Part shown: in pieces, positions 50,499 to 59,376 of the stretch
Numbering within the stretch: the first letter of the stretch is position 1
Layout of the letters: each line of letters starts with the position of its first letter
DNA from: Burkholderia diffusa
Lineage (GTDB): Bacteria > Pseudomonadota > Gammaproteobacteria > Burkholderiales > Burkholderiaceae
DNA: 64,000 nt
Assembly: GCF_902499115.1 (NCBI RefSeq)
Contig: NZ_CABVPN010000012.1
Location: forward strand, 145,527 to 209,526
Reading direction: 5' to 3'
Position numbers and translations under genes: made by a program
The notes under the pieces: generated by a model
Told to the model about the DNA's origin: nothing
Database searches by the model: none
The model's input: only the letters and a program-made list of their open reading frames with translations

Positions 50499-50840
50499 TC
50501 ACGACTTCCTCGAACGGAACAGTCCCGCCCGCGCCGTTTTCCCCGCCGCCTGATCGCGCGCGCGGAAATAGCCGCTGTGCAGTTCCACGCCGCCCTCGCC
50601 GTCCGCGAGCACTTCCTCGCACGCGGCCTCGATGCGCGCACGGCCGCGCTCGAACGCGTCGCGCAGGTCGGCCTCGAGCGCGGAGCGCGCGCCGAAATGA
50701 TCCTCGAGCGCTTCGACCGTGATCGCGCATGTGAGCGGCTTCCCATCGACCTCGACCACGAAGCGCATCTGCAGCGCCGCGCCGTCGAACTCGGGCAGCC
50801 CGTCAGTCAGCGTCACGTGATGGATGGAACCGGCGGGCAT
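50499..50840 (-). CDS. DUF1488 family protein
   Basis: 113 residues. MRFVVEVDGKPLTCAITVEALEDHFGA is the DUF1488 core. The rest is an acidic helix and a basic tail. It begins 3 bases after the DJ-1-like gene's stop on the same strand, so they form one operon. Function unknown. The upstream (3') gap 50294-50498 holds nothing I can name. Confidence 0.78.
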   Translation of the reverse strand: MPAGSIHHVTLTDGLPEFDGAALQMRFVVEVDGKPLTCAITVEALEDHFGARSALEADLRDAFERGRARIEAACEEVLADGEGGVELHSGYFRARDQAAGKTARAGLFRSRKS

Positions 50841-50843
50841 CGC

Positions 50844-51392
50844 TCAGGCCCCCCGCGACGCCAGACACTGCACCAGCGCGCCGTTGAATGCGGGCAGGTC
50901 GTCGGGCTTGCGGCTCGTGATCAGGTTGCCGTCGCGCACGACCTCCTGGTCGACCCACTTGCCGCCCGCGTTGCGGATGTCGTCCTGCAGGCTCGGCCAG
51001 CTCGTCATCGTGCGGCCGTCCACCAGCCCCGACGACACGAGCAGCCAGCCGCCGTGACAGATCGCGGCGATCGGCTTGCCCGCACCGACTGCCGCTGTCA
51101 CGAATTCGCGCGCGGCCGTCACCATCCGGATCGCGTCGCCGTTGACGACACCGCCCGGTAGCACGACCGCGTCGTAGTCGCCTTCGCGCGCATCGTCGAA
51201 CGTATGGTCGACCTTCACGCGATCGCCCTTGTCGACGTGCCTGAACCCCTGGATCTCGCCGGGCTTCTGCGAAATCACGTCGACCTGCGCGCCTTCGGCC
51301 CTGAGCGCGCGCTGCGGCTCGACGAGCTCGGCTTCCTCGAAGCCGTCGACCGCGAGTATCGCCACCTTGCAATGGTCCAGCTTGCCGATCAT
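50844..51392 (-). CDS. DJ-1/PfpI-family protein
   Basis: 182 residues. VAILAVDGFEEAELVEPQRA (conserved Glu), DAVVLPGGVVNGDAIR and PIAAICHGGWLLVSSGLVDG (nucleophile Cys in the elbow, followed by His) match the PfpI/YhbO subgroup, linked to stress resistance and glyoxal detoxification. AGGAGG lies before the start. First gene of a pair with DUF1488. The 302-base gap up to 51694 holds no gene I can support. Confidence 0.88.
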   Translation of the reverse strand: MIGKLDHCKVAILAVDGFEEAELVEPQRALRAEGAQVDVISQKPGEIQGFRHVDKGDRVKVDHTFDDAREGDYDAVVLPGGVVNGDAIRMVTAAREFVTAAVGAGKPIAAICHGGWLLVSSGLVDGRTMTSWPSLQDDIRNAGGKWVDQEVVRDGNLITSRKPDDLPAFNGALVQCLASRGA

Positions 51393-51694
51393 GGAGCGCC
51401 CTCCTGTTGATGTCGCGGCATCGGTCGTGCCGTACCTGTCGTGCAGCAATCTGCGTGCCTGCCGCGCGCACGGGGACGCCACTGCACGCACCATCGCGTC
51501 CATGGGGCGCGACCCGCAATCCCCGAATGGCCTCACGCGCATGAGCCGCCGCGTGGCGCGTAAGGGCCGACGTCACGCCGCGCCGCGCGCGTCTGCAAAG
51601 ATTTCAAAGGGATGTAACGCGACTGCCCGCGACTGTCGCCCGGCGCCGTCATGCAAGGTCGCGCCCGTGGCGGGTCGCTACCGGCTCGACACGC

Positions 51695-52060
51695 TCACTG
51701 CAGATGACGCGCTGCGTCGAGCATCGCGTCGGTCAGCTCGACCGTCAGCGTCAAATCCTCGGTGACGTCGGGCAGCGTGTCGAGCGTGGCCTGCACGGCA
51801 TCGTGCAGCATCGCGTGCACGCGCATTCGGGCGTCGTCGTCGAGATCGACGTAGCGCTCCATCGTGTCGTAGTCGAGTGCGAGCACGACCGAGTGCCGCG
51901 CGGTATCGGGCGGCGCATCGGGCGCCAGGGCCCAGGCCGCATGAAACGTGATCCTGCCGGTCTCGACGTCGACATGCACCGTCGTATCGAGATCGTCCGT
52001 ATCGACCTCGTCGGTGTCCAGTTCGGTCGGATCGAACGAGGTCCGCTGGTTCGAGTGCAT
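51695..52060 (-). CDS. DUF3022-like protein (copy A)
   Basis: 121 residues, strongly acidic. It begins MHSNQRTSFDPTELDTDEVD; then ETGRITFHAAWALAPD, SVVLALDYDTMERYVDLDDD and VHAMLHDAV. It shares layout and length with 58519-58905 (strand, 'RY(V)xLD', helix, final acidic strand). The second of two adjacent ATG codons is favoured by GGAGG five bases away. The family is found mainly in Burkholderia; function unknown. Confidence 0.7.
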   Translation of the reverse strand: MHSNQRTSFDPTELDTDEVDTDDLDTTVHVDVETGRITFHAAWALAPDAPPDTARHSVVLALDYDTMERYVDLDDDARMRVHAMLHDAVQATLDTLPDVTEDLTLTVELTDAMLDAARHLQ

Positions 52061-52150
52061 CATGTCCTCCTGCGTGGTGGCGATGTGCCGCCCCGCGGCC
52101 GGCGCCCGCCATCGCGTCGCGCCGGTTACGCCGGCGCGACGCCGTGATCG

Positions 52151-52558
52151 TCAGTAGCCGCTGGAACCGGCGCCGCCCGTACCGCCCGCGCCGCCACCGC
52201 CCGCGCCCGCCCCTGCGCTGCCACCGCCGTTGGCGCCGCCGGTGCTGCCGCTACCGCCGGTGCCGGCACCGCTCGGGCCGCCCGGCTTGGTGCGCACATG
52301 CGGGCGCGCGTGCGAACGCATGGCGCGTGACTCCTGCATGCGGGTCGCGGGCGGCGGCGCCGCCGTATTGCCATTCGACATGCTGCCGCCGGCGCTTTGT
52401 GCCGACGTGTCCGGCGGCGACAGGATCGGCGCCCCGGTGCCTTCGTCGGAACGCTGCGAATTCTGTGCCCACGCGGCCTGTGCGGCCGCGACGAGTGCGA
52501 CGGCCGCGCACGCAAGGATCCGGCGCGCAGCGAATTTCGATTCGAATACTGGCTTCAT
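52151..52558 (-). CDS. Exported glycine-rich hypothetical protein
   Basis: 135 residues. Signal peptide: RRILACAAVALVAAAQAAWA with a likely cut before QNSQ. The mature part is low in complexity, ending in a Gly/Ser/Ala-rich tail. GGGAGAA before the start. It looks periplasmic; no function can be inferred. Confidence 0.7.
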   Translation of the reverse strand: MKPVFESKFAARRILACAAVALVAAAQAAWAQNSQRSDEGTGAPILSPPDTSAQSAGGSMSNGNTAAPPPATRMQESRAMRSHARPHVRTKPGGPSGAGTGGSGSTGGANGGGSAGAGAGGGGAGGTGGAGSSGY

Positions 52559-52690
52559 GGAACGTTCTCCCTCGATGGAACCGCTGTCGTGGAATTTCCT
52601 GCGTCCCTGGTTCAGCAAGGCACGTGCCGTCAGCGCTGTGCGGCATGCGGCTTGCTGCGCAGGACCATCGATCCCGTACGGAGCCCTGTC

Positions 52691-53047
52691 ATGCCTTCAG
52701 CTTCCGCTTCCCGTCCGCACGGCAAACGCGTGACGCGCCGCCCCGGCCGCGCGCGCAGCAACGATCCGCATCATCGCAAGCGCTGGTCCGCCGACGTCAT
52801 GAAAAAGAGCGATGCGCTGGACATCGAACCCGAGATCTTCAAGTCCGACGACCCGGGCGAGATCGCGGCGTCGCTCAAGCGCTCGGCCGAACACAGCCGC
52901 CGCCGCAAGGCGCCGCCGTTCCAGTCGGCGATGTCGATGCTCAACTTCTATGTGAACCGCGCGGGCCGCAACCTGCCGAAAACACGCCGCGCGACGCTCG
53001 AACGCGCGAAGCGGAAACTGCGCGAGGCGTTCGGCCGCAAGCCGTGA
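52691..53047 (+). CDS. DUF3175 family protein
   Basis: 118 residues, very basic. RWSADVMKKSDALDIEPEIF, then PPFQSAMSMLNFYVNRAGRN and TRRATLERAKRKLREAFGRK are the family blocks. Such proteins are small, basic and possibly DNA- or RNA-associated; no function is known. It lies on the same strand as the antiporter, 44 bases upstream. Confidence 0.8.
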   Translation: MPSASASRPHGKRVTRRPGRARSNDPHHRKRWSADVMKKSDALDIEPEIFKSDDPGEIAASLKRSAEHSRRRKAPPFQSAMSMLNFYVNRAGRNLPKTRRATLERAKRKLREAFGRKP

Positions 53048-53091
53048 CGCTCCCCCCAACCGCTCCGTATCGACCTGCTCCGCCTGCACGC

Positions 53092-54414
53092 ATGCATGAA
53101 ACGCTGTGGTATCTGATCATCGGCGCGGTGCTGATGGCCATGGGTGTCGCGACGTCGGCGCTGCGTCACCTGCCATGCAGCAGCGCGATGATCTATCTCG
53201 CGCTCGGCGTCGCGCTCGGCCCGTCCGGCGCCGGACTCCTGCATCTCGACATCGAACGCGACGCGCCGCTGCTGCGCGAGATCGTCGAAGTCGCGCTGCT
53301 GGTGTCGCTGTTCGCGATCGGACTGCGGCTGCGCGTGCCGCTGTCCGACAAGTTGTGGCTCGTGCCCTGCCGGCTCGGCCTGCTTGCGATGATCGTCACC
53401 GTGCCGCTGCTCGCCGGCTGCGCGGTGGTGACGCTCGGGCTCGGCTGGGGCCCCGCGCTGCTGCTCGCGGCGATCCTCGCGCCGACCGACCCGGTGCTCG
53501 CGCACGACGTGCAGGTGCACGATCCCGGCGACCGCGACCTGGTGCGCTTCGCGCTGTCCGGCGAAGGCGGGCTGAACGACGGGATCGCGCTGCCGTTCGC
53601 GCTCGCGGGCCTCGCGCTGTGCGGTGCGTCCGACATGCCGCACGCGCGGCCAGCGCTGTCGGCTGCGTTCGCGCTGGCCGCGCTGTGGGGCATCGCAGGC
53701 GCGGCCGCGATCGGCGGCGTGCTCGGCGCGTCCACCACCAAGGCGATTGGCTGGCTGCGCACCCGCCATGCGCAGGCGCTCGGATTCGAAGGCTTCTTCG
53801 CGCTCGCGCTGATCGTGCTGTCGTTCGGCGTCGCGCAGCTTGCGAATACGTTCGGCTTCATCGCGACGTTCGCCGCGGGCGTCGCGATGCGCCGCGTCGA
53901 GCATCGCGCGAGCGGCGGCCGGCGGCCGCGCGAAGTGATCGGCCGGATCGATTCGGAAGACGTGGTCGCGACCGAGAAGCATCCGGAGAAGGTGCACGCG
54001 TTCATGACCGAATCGGTGCTGGACTTCACGATCGAGCTCGAACGGATCGCCGAGGCGCTCATCATGACGATGGTCGGCAGCGTGCTCGCGACGCTATCGA
54101 CGCCGCTCGTGACGTGGGGCGCAATCGGGCTCGCCCTCGTGCTGTTCGTGGCCGTGCGGCCGCTCGCCGTGTTGCTGACGCTGACCGGCTCGCGCGCGAC
54201 CCACGCGCAACGGCGGTTGATGGCGTGGTTCGGGATACGCGGGATCGGCTCGTTCTATTACCTGCTGTTCGCGCTCGAACACGGGCCGTCGAGCGCGGTG
54301 CGCCCGCTCGCGGCGCCGGTGCTGGCCGTCGTGTCGGCGTCGGTGATCGTGCACGGCGTATCCGCGACGCCGCTGATGGCCTGGTATTACCGCCTGCAGC
54401 AGCGCCGGCGTTGA
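53092..54414 (+). CDS. Sodium/proton antiporter (CPA1, NhaP-like)
   Basis: 440 residues, about twelve membrane segments. IYLALGVALGPSGAGLL, LFAIGLRLRVPLSDKLW, ILAPTDPVLAHDVQV (the TDP-type ion-binding motif) and LSGEGGLNDGIALPFALAGL (the GEGGLND motif) are diagnostic of NhaP/CPA1. It exchanges Na+ or K+ for H+. No clear ribosome site precedes the start. It converges with ligD, 14 bases between stops. Confidence 0.88.
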   Translation: MHETLWYLIIGAVLMAMGVATSALRHLPCSSAMIYLALGVALGPSGAGLLHLDIERDAPLLREIVEVALLVSLFAIGLRLRVPLSDKLWLVPCRLGLLAMIVTVPLLAGCAVVTLGLGWGPALLLAAILAPTDPVLAHDVQVHDPGDRDLVRFALSGEGGLNDGIALPFALAGLALCGASDMPHARPALSAAFALAALWGIAGAAAIGGVLGASTTKAIGWLRTRHAQALGFEGFFALALIVLSFGVAQLANTFGFIATFAAGVAMRRVEHRASGGRRPREVIGRIDSEDVVATEKHPEKVHAFMTESVLDFTIELERIAEALIMTMVGSVLATLSTPLVTWGAIGLALVLFVAVRPLAVLLTLTGSRATHAQRRLMAWFGIRGIGSFYYLLFALEHGPSSAVRPLAAPVLAVVSASVIVHGVSATPLMAWYYRLQQRRR

Positions 54415-54428
54415 CCGCGCCGGCGACG

Positions 54429-57203
54429 TCACGACGCGCCGAGCCGCGCGCGCATCTGCGCGGAGATGCGCTGCCGCGTGTCGTCGTAGCCTTCCCACGG
54501 ATCGCGCTCGAGCCGGTCGAGCCGTTCGTGCAGCGTGTCGATCGTCCATTGCGCGCCGCCCGTCGTGTCGGGCACCTCGTCCCAACGCAGCGGCACCGAC
54601 ACGCCCATCCCGGGCCGCGCACGCGCCGAATACGCGGCGATCGTGCTCGCGCCGCGGCCATTGCGCAGGTAGTCGATGAAGATCTTGCCGCGACGATGAC
54701 GCGGGCCCATCGTCGCGGTGAAACGGTCGGGCAACGCACCCGCGATGTGTTGCGCGACCGCGCGCGAGAAATCCTTCACGTCGTCCCATCCGAGGTGTCG
54801 CGTGATCGGCACGACCACATGCAGCCCCTTGCCGCCGCTCGTCTTGCAGAACGACGCGAGCCCCAGTTCGTCGAGCAGCCCGCACACGAGTTGCGCGGCC
54901 TCGATCATCGCGCTCCACGGCAGCGCGGGATCAGGATCGAGGTCGAACACGATTCGGTCCGGCCGCTCGATGTTCGACGCGTGCGCGTTCCACGTATGCA
55001 GTTCGATCGTGCCCATCTGCGCGGCACCAAGCAGCGCGTCGACGTTGTCGAGCGACAGCAGCGGACCGTGCCCTGGATCGAGCCCGGCGTGTTGCGTGAC
55101 GAACGGGATCTCGCGGCGCTCCGCGTGCTTCTGGAAGAACAGCTCGCCGGCGATGTCTCCAGGCGCGCGCACGAGCGACACGGGTCGCCCCTTCAAGTCC
55201 GGCAACAGCCACGGCGCGATCCATTGCCAGTAACGCGCGAGATCGATCTTGCGCGTGCCGCTTCGCGGATCGAGCACGCGGTCGGGATGGGTGATGCGCA
55301 CGCGGCCGAGCTGATCCTCGCCGGCATCGTTGCCCGCCGTACGGGTGGATGCCCGCGAACGCGCGTGGTGCTCGCGGCCATTCGCCTCGTGAGCCGCGTG
55401 CGTGGTTCGATGTCGATCCATCGCCACCTCCGGTTCCGCATTTTTCGCATGTTTCGGCACTTCGCGGACGATCTGCGCGGCCGGCTTGTCTTCGCGCAGC
55501 GCGATGAACGCGGCCTGCCGCACGATGCCGTCGCCGGTCCACTCCGCGAATTCGCATTCGGCGACGAGCGTCGGCTCGATCCAGTGCACGCGCGTGCGCG
55601 AGCGTTCGCGCGGCGGCGGATCGAACGGCGCCGTTTCGCGCTCGTGCTTGCGCAGGATCGCGGCAAGCCGATCGAGCATGCGTGCGTCGAAGCCTGTGCC
55701 GACCCGGCCGACATAGCGCAGCGGTGTAGGCCCCCGCCGCCGCTTGCCGGCCGGCGCCGGTTCGTGCACGCCGAGCAGCAGCGCGCCGAAGCCGTGGCGG
55801 CTGCCCGACGGCTCGGTATAGCCACCGATCACGAACTCCTGCCGGCGTCGGCATTTGAGCTTGATCCACGCAGGTGAGCGTCCGGGCCGGTAGCGCGAGT
55901 CCGCGCGCTTGCCGATCAGCCCTTCGAGGCCGGTATCGCATGCGCTCGCGATCAGCGACGCGACGTCGTCGCCGAGATCGGGCGAAAAGCGCAGCCGCGC
56001 GGGGTCGCTGTCGGCCAGCAGGGGTTCAAGCAGCGCGCGGCGCGCGGTGAGCGGTGCGTCGCGCAGGTCATAACCATCAAGATAGGGCAGATCGAATACG
56101 AACAGCGTGACCGCGTCCGAGCGCCCTGCGCCGAGGGCGTTCTGCAGCGCCTGGAAATCGGGAAGACCGTGCTCGCCGAGCACGACGGCCTCGCCGTCGA
56201 ACCATGCGCCGTCGACGTCGAGCGCGGCGAGCGCGTCGCGTTGCGCGCGCAGCTTCGCGGTCCAGTCGCGGCCTTCGCGCGTCATCAGCTTCACATGCCG
56301 GCGTGTGCCCTTGCCCGCAATGCGCGCGAGGATCCGGTAGCCGTCGAACTTCAGCTCGTAGCGCCAGTCGCCCTGCTCAGGCGGGCCGTCGACCAGCGTC
56401 GCGAGTTGCGGCGCGACGCGCTCGGGCAACGGCGCGCGCACTGCACCTTCGATCCCGGACGGATCGGCCGGCGAATGGCCATGATCGTCGTGTTCGTCAT
56501 GCCGCGCGCCATGTGCAGCGCATTTCGCGGCCTTGTCGCCGCGGCCGCGCGGCACATGGCGCGTACGCGTGGCGCCGTCGGGCGAATCCGGCAGCGCCAC
56601 CGCACCATCATGCACACTTCCCGGCCGCTCGCCGACGACGTCGAATTCGTCCGCGCCGCGCGCGTCGTCGTCGCGCTCCTTGATCAGCAGCCACTGCTCC
56701 TGTCGCCCTTGCTGGCGCCCGCTGCGCACGAGCGCCCAGCCGCCGTGCAGCTTCTCGCCGTCGAGCCGGAACGTGAGCTTGCCCGCGCGATAGCCGTCGC
56801 GTGCCTGCGCGACGCCGCCGTCGGGCGTCCACGTGCCCTCGTCCCAAACGACGACCGATCCTGCTCCGTAATGCCCGGCCGGAATCTCGCCTTCGAACGA
56901 CGCATATTCGAGCGGATGGTCCTCGACATGCACGGCGAGACGCTTCACCGACGGATCCAGGCTCGGCCCCTTCGGCACGGCCCACGACTTCAGCGTGCCG
57001 TCGAGTTCGAGCCGGAAGTCGTAGTGCAATCGCCGCGCATGATGCTCCTGGATCACGAAGCGCAGCGGATGGCCGGTGCGCGCACGCCCGCGCGCGGACG
57101 GTTTCGCATCCGACTTCGCACGCCGACGCCCGTGCGCGCCTTCAGGTTCCGGCGTCGCGCCGAAGTGGCGTTTGCGGCGATATGGATCGAGCTTGCCGGG
57201 CAT
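54429..57203 (-). CDS. ligD: ATP-dependent DNA ligase LigD (PE-LIG-POL)
   Basis: 924 residues, three domains in Pseudomonas order. Phosphoesterase (about 40-190): FVIQEHHARRLHYDFRLELD, SWAVPKGPSLDP. Ligase (about 260-580): YELKFDGYR with the AMP-accepting Lys285, then DGEAVVLGEHGLPDFQAL, GLEGLIGKRADSRYRPGRS, WIKLKC. Polymerase (about 640-910): VFDLDPDPALPW with the metal Asp754/756, SGGKGLHVVVPI, ATMGPRHRRGKIFIDYLRNG. It repairs double-strand breaks with Ku. Linkers between domains are long and rich in His, Asp and Arg. It starts 24 bases after ku. Confidence 0.95.
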   Translation of the reverse strand: MPGKLDPYRRKRHFGATPEPEGAHGRRRAKSDAKPSARGRARTGHPLRFVIQEHHARRLHYDFRLELDGTLKSWAVPKGPSLDPSVKRLAVHVEDHPLEYASFEGEIPAGHYGAGSVVVWDEGTWTPDGGVAQARDGYRAGKLTFRLDGEKLHGGWALVRSGRQQGRQEQWLLIKERDDDARGADEFDVVGERPGSVHDGAVALPDSPDGATRTRHVPRGRGDKAAKCAAHGARHDEHDDHGHSPADPSGIEGAVRAPLPERVAPQLATLVDGPPEQGDWRYELKFDGYRILARIAGKGTRRHVKLMTREGRDWTAKLRAQRDALAALDVDGAWFDGEAVVLGEHGLPDFQALQNALGAGRSDAVTLFVFDLPYLDGYDLRDAPLTARRALLEPLLADSDPARLRFSPDLGDDVASLIASACDTGLEGLIGKRADSRYRPGRSPAWIKLKCRRRQEFVIGGYTEPSGSRHGFGALLLGVHEPAPAGKRRRGPTPLRYVGRVGTGFDARMLDRLAAILRKHERETAPFDPPPRERSRTRVHWIEPTLVAECEFAEWTGDGIVRQAAFIALREDKPAAQIVREVPKHAKNAEPEVAMDRHRTTHAAHEANGREHHARSRASTRTAGNDAGEDQLGRVRITHPDRVLDPRSGTRKIDLARYWQWIAPWLLPDLKGRPVSLVRAPGDIAGELFFQKHAERREIPFVTQHAGLDPGHGPLLSLDNVDALLGAAQMGTIELHTWNAHASNIERPDRIVFDLDPDPALPWSAMIEAAQLVCGLLDELGLASFCKTSGGKGLHVVVPITRHLGWDDVKDFSRAVAQHIAGALPDRFTATMGPRHRRGKIFIDYLRNGRGASTIAAYSARARPGMGVSVPLRWDEVPDTTGGAQWTIDTLHERLDRLERDPWEGYDDTRQRISAQMRARLGAS

Positions 57204-57227
57204 TGCATCACCTCGCTTTGCGCGGCG

Positions 57228-58253
57228 TCATGCGGCGTGCTTGCGGCGCGCGGTGGCTTTCTTCACCGCATGCTCGCCGGTCGCGGCACGTTTCGCGGAC
57301 GACCGTTTCGCCGCCGCGGTTTTCGTGGCCGCGCCCTTCACCGCGGTTTTCGAAACCGGCTTGCGGCGCCCGCCGCCGCGCGACGACGAGGATGCCCCAT
57401 CGGTATTCGCATCCTCGTCGTCGCCCGCATCGCGCAGATCCGCCGCACGCGCCCCGCCGCCGCCCTTCAAGCTGCGCTTCAGCAGCTCGGTCAGGTCGAC
57501 CACGTTGGTCGCCGCGCGGCTCGTCTGTGCGGGCCGCTCCTCGATCTCCTCGATCTTGCCCGCGCGCACCTTGCGCTCGACCAGCTCGAGGATGTCGTCG
57601 CGGAACGTGTCGTGATACTCGTCGGGCGTCCATTTGCCGGCCATGTCGTCGATCAGCTTCTTCGCCATTCCCAGCTCGCGCGTGGTCACGCCCGCGCCCT
57701 TCGCGTCTTCGGCCGGTACCGTCAGTTCGTCGAGGGGCCGCAATTCTTCCTGCCAGCGCAGCGTATCGAGCGCGAGCAGCGGCCCGACCGGAATCAGCGC
57801 GCCAAGATGCTGTCGGTCGCGCATCACCACGAGCGCAATGCCGATCTTGCCGCTGTCCTTCAGTGCGTCGCGCAACAGCGCATAGACCTTCTCGCCCTTG
57901 CGGTCCGGCATGAGGTAGTACGGCGTGTCGAGATAGAGGAACGACACGGCATCCTCGTCGACGAAGGTCAGGATGTCGACGGTCTGCGTCGATTCGGGGT
58001 TCGCCGCGCGGATTTCGTCGTCGGTCAGCACGACGTAGCGCTCCTTCTCGTACTCGTAGCCGCGCACGATGTCCTCGCGCGTGACTTCCTTGCCGGTGCG
58101 CTTGTTGATCTGCCGGTAGCCGACCGGATCCATCGAGCGCTTGTCGAGCAGCCGGAACGACGGCTTCACGGTGCGTGTCGCGGGAAACAGCTGCACGGGC
58201 ACATGAACGAGCCCGAAGCTGATCGCGCCTTTCCATATCATCCGCGGGGCCAT
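57228..58253 (-). CDS. ku: Ku-like DNA end-binding protein
   Basis: 341 residues. MIWKGAISFGLVHVPVQLFP is the classic bacterial Ku start; then DEIRAANPESTQTVDILTFV and YLDTPYYLMPDRKGEKVYAL. The last ~60 residues are a Lys/Ala-rich, histone-H1-like tail (AKRSSAKRAATGEHAVKK), known to help Ku bind DNA in other bacteria. GGAGG six bases before MAPRMIW fixes the start. First gene of the ku-ligD operon. Confidence 0.95.
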   Translation of the reverse strand: MAPRMIWKGAISFGLVHVPVQLFPATRTVKPSFRLLDKRSMDPVGYRQINKRTGKEVTREDIVRGYEYEKERYVVLTDDEIRAANPESTQTVDILTFVDEDAVSFLYLDTPYYLMPDRKGEKVYALLRDALKDSGKIGIALVVMRDRQHLGALIPVGPLLALDTLRWQEELRPLDELTVPAEDAKGAGVTTRELGMAKKLIDDMAGKWTPDEYHDTFRDDILELVERKVRAGKIEEIEERPAQTSRAATNVVDLTELLKRSLKGGGGARAADLRDAGDDEDANTDGASSSSRGGGRRKPVSKTAVKGAATKTAAAKRSSAKRAATGEHAVKKATARRKHAA

Positions 58254-58518
58254 GCCTGTCCTCCTTGCCGCTTGCACGCGCGCCTGGCGTACCGGCTCCC
58301 CCGTGCAACGCTCCGCGCGCTGGCGCGATTTCGCGCCGTCGGGTGGCGGTGGATTGCCGGATCGGGGAGATGCGTCACGCGCGCGCCCTCCTGTCGGTTC
58401 GATGAAGGACGGCTGCGTGCGTCACGGCGCACACGGAGCCGTCATGGGAAACGAACGAGCCGCACGACACGTGCCGCGACGACCCGCTACGATGTCACGG
58501 CGGGCTGCTGCCGCGACG

Positions 58519-58905
58519 TCAGGGCGCGCGAATCGCGCGATCCAGCTCCTCGCGCGTCACGTCGAGCGCGACGCTGCATTCGATCTCGGCGTCCTCGACG
58601 CGCGGTTTCTGTTCATCCACCGCGCGCCGCGCCATGTCGCACACGTGCGTCCGAACGCGCAACCGGTCGGCCGAGTCGAGGGACACGTACCGCGCGAGGA
58701 CGTCCGGCTCGAAGCGCAGGTCCACCACGCAGCGCCACTGACGCGCGCTCGCGTCGACCGGTACCCGCACCCACGACACCTGGATCGTCAGCCGCCCGGA
58801 CGCGTCATCCGCATGCACGACGACGGTCGACTCCGACGGAAATCCGTTCGCGAGCGCAGCTTCGAGTTCAGCGATGCGCTGCGAACGGTCTGGCGTGACC
58901 GTCAT
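58519..58905 (-). CDS. DUF3022-like protein (copy B)
   Basis: 128 residues. ESTVVVHADDASGRLTIQVS, then DLRFEPDVLARYVSLDSADR and VRTHVCDMARRAVDEQ, ending in a strand-helix like copy A at 51695-52060. It overlaps the DUF1328 gene by ATGA, so it is translated together with that membrane protein. Function unknown. The 265-base gap to ku shows no gene. Confidence 0.7.
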   Translation of the reverse strand: MTVTPDRSQRIAELEAALANGFPSESTVVVHADDASGRLTIQVSWVRVPVDASARQWRCVVDLRFEPDVLARYVSLDSADRLRVRTHVCDMARRAVDEQKPRVEDAEIECSVALDVTREELDRAIRAP

Positions 58906-59063
58906 CGGCGCACGACGCCCAGCAGCAGCGTGACCAGGAAGATCACGACGAAGATGTAGAACAGGATCTTCGCGATCTCGGCCGCGCCGGCCGCGATGCC
59001 GCCGAAGCCGAACACGGCGGCGACGATCGCGATGATGAAGAAGATGATGGCGTATCGAAGCAT
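58902..59063 (-). CDS. DUF1328 (YtjA-like) small membrane protein
   Basis: 53 residues, beginning MLRYAIIFFIIAIVAAVFGF and continuing GGIAAGAAEIAKILFYIFVV. Two hydrophobic helices with the G-F-G-G-I-A-x-G-A-A-x-I-A-K signature of DUF1328. AGGAGG stands seven bases before the ATG. The stop overlaps the DUF3022 start (ATGA). These proteins often sit among osmotic and stationary-phase genes. Confidence 0.85.
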   Translation of the reverse strand: MLRYAIIFFIIAIVAAVFGFGGIAAGAAEIAKILFYIFVVIFLVTLLLGVVRR

Positions 59064-59117
59064 GAATTCCTCCTGGAGTCCTGACGAATGGCGATCGTCG
59101 ACGCGTGTCGCCGCCGA

Positions 59118-59306
59118 TCAAGCATCGTGCTTGTGCCTGGGTTTGCCGTGGGCCGGCGTCGAAGCCATTTTTTCGAGTTCCTTCTCGCTCATCGACTTGG
59201 CCATCGACTTCGCAGGCGGCTTCAGGTCCTTCATCTTGGTGTCACCGCGCTTGGCCGACAGGGCGGCCCCCGCGGCGCGCTGCTGTGCCTGGGACTTGGC
59301 TGGCAT
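59118..59306 (-). CDS. DUF3008-like small basic protein
   Basis: 62 residues. MPAKSQAQQRAAGAALSAKR, followed by lysine- and methionine-rich helix MSEKELEKMASTPAHGKP; this is the DUF3008 pattern of tiny basic proteins that start MPAKS-QQ. AGGAGG precedes the start. Function unknown, possibly induced in stationary phase. Confidence 0.8.
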   Translation of the reverse strand: MPAKSQAQQRAAGAALSAKRGDTKMKDLKPPAKSMAKSMSEKELEKMASTPAHGKPRHKHDA

Positions 59307-59376
59307 GGCTTTCCTCCTCTCGGTGGTGCGCGCGGGCTGCGCGGTGCGCAGGCCGCGCGCGGTTCGAACGGCATCG

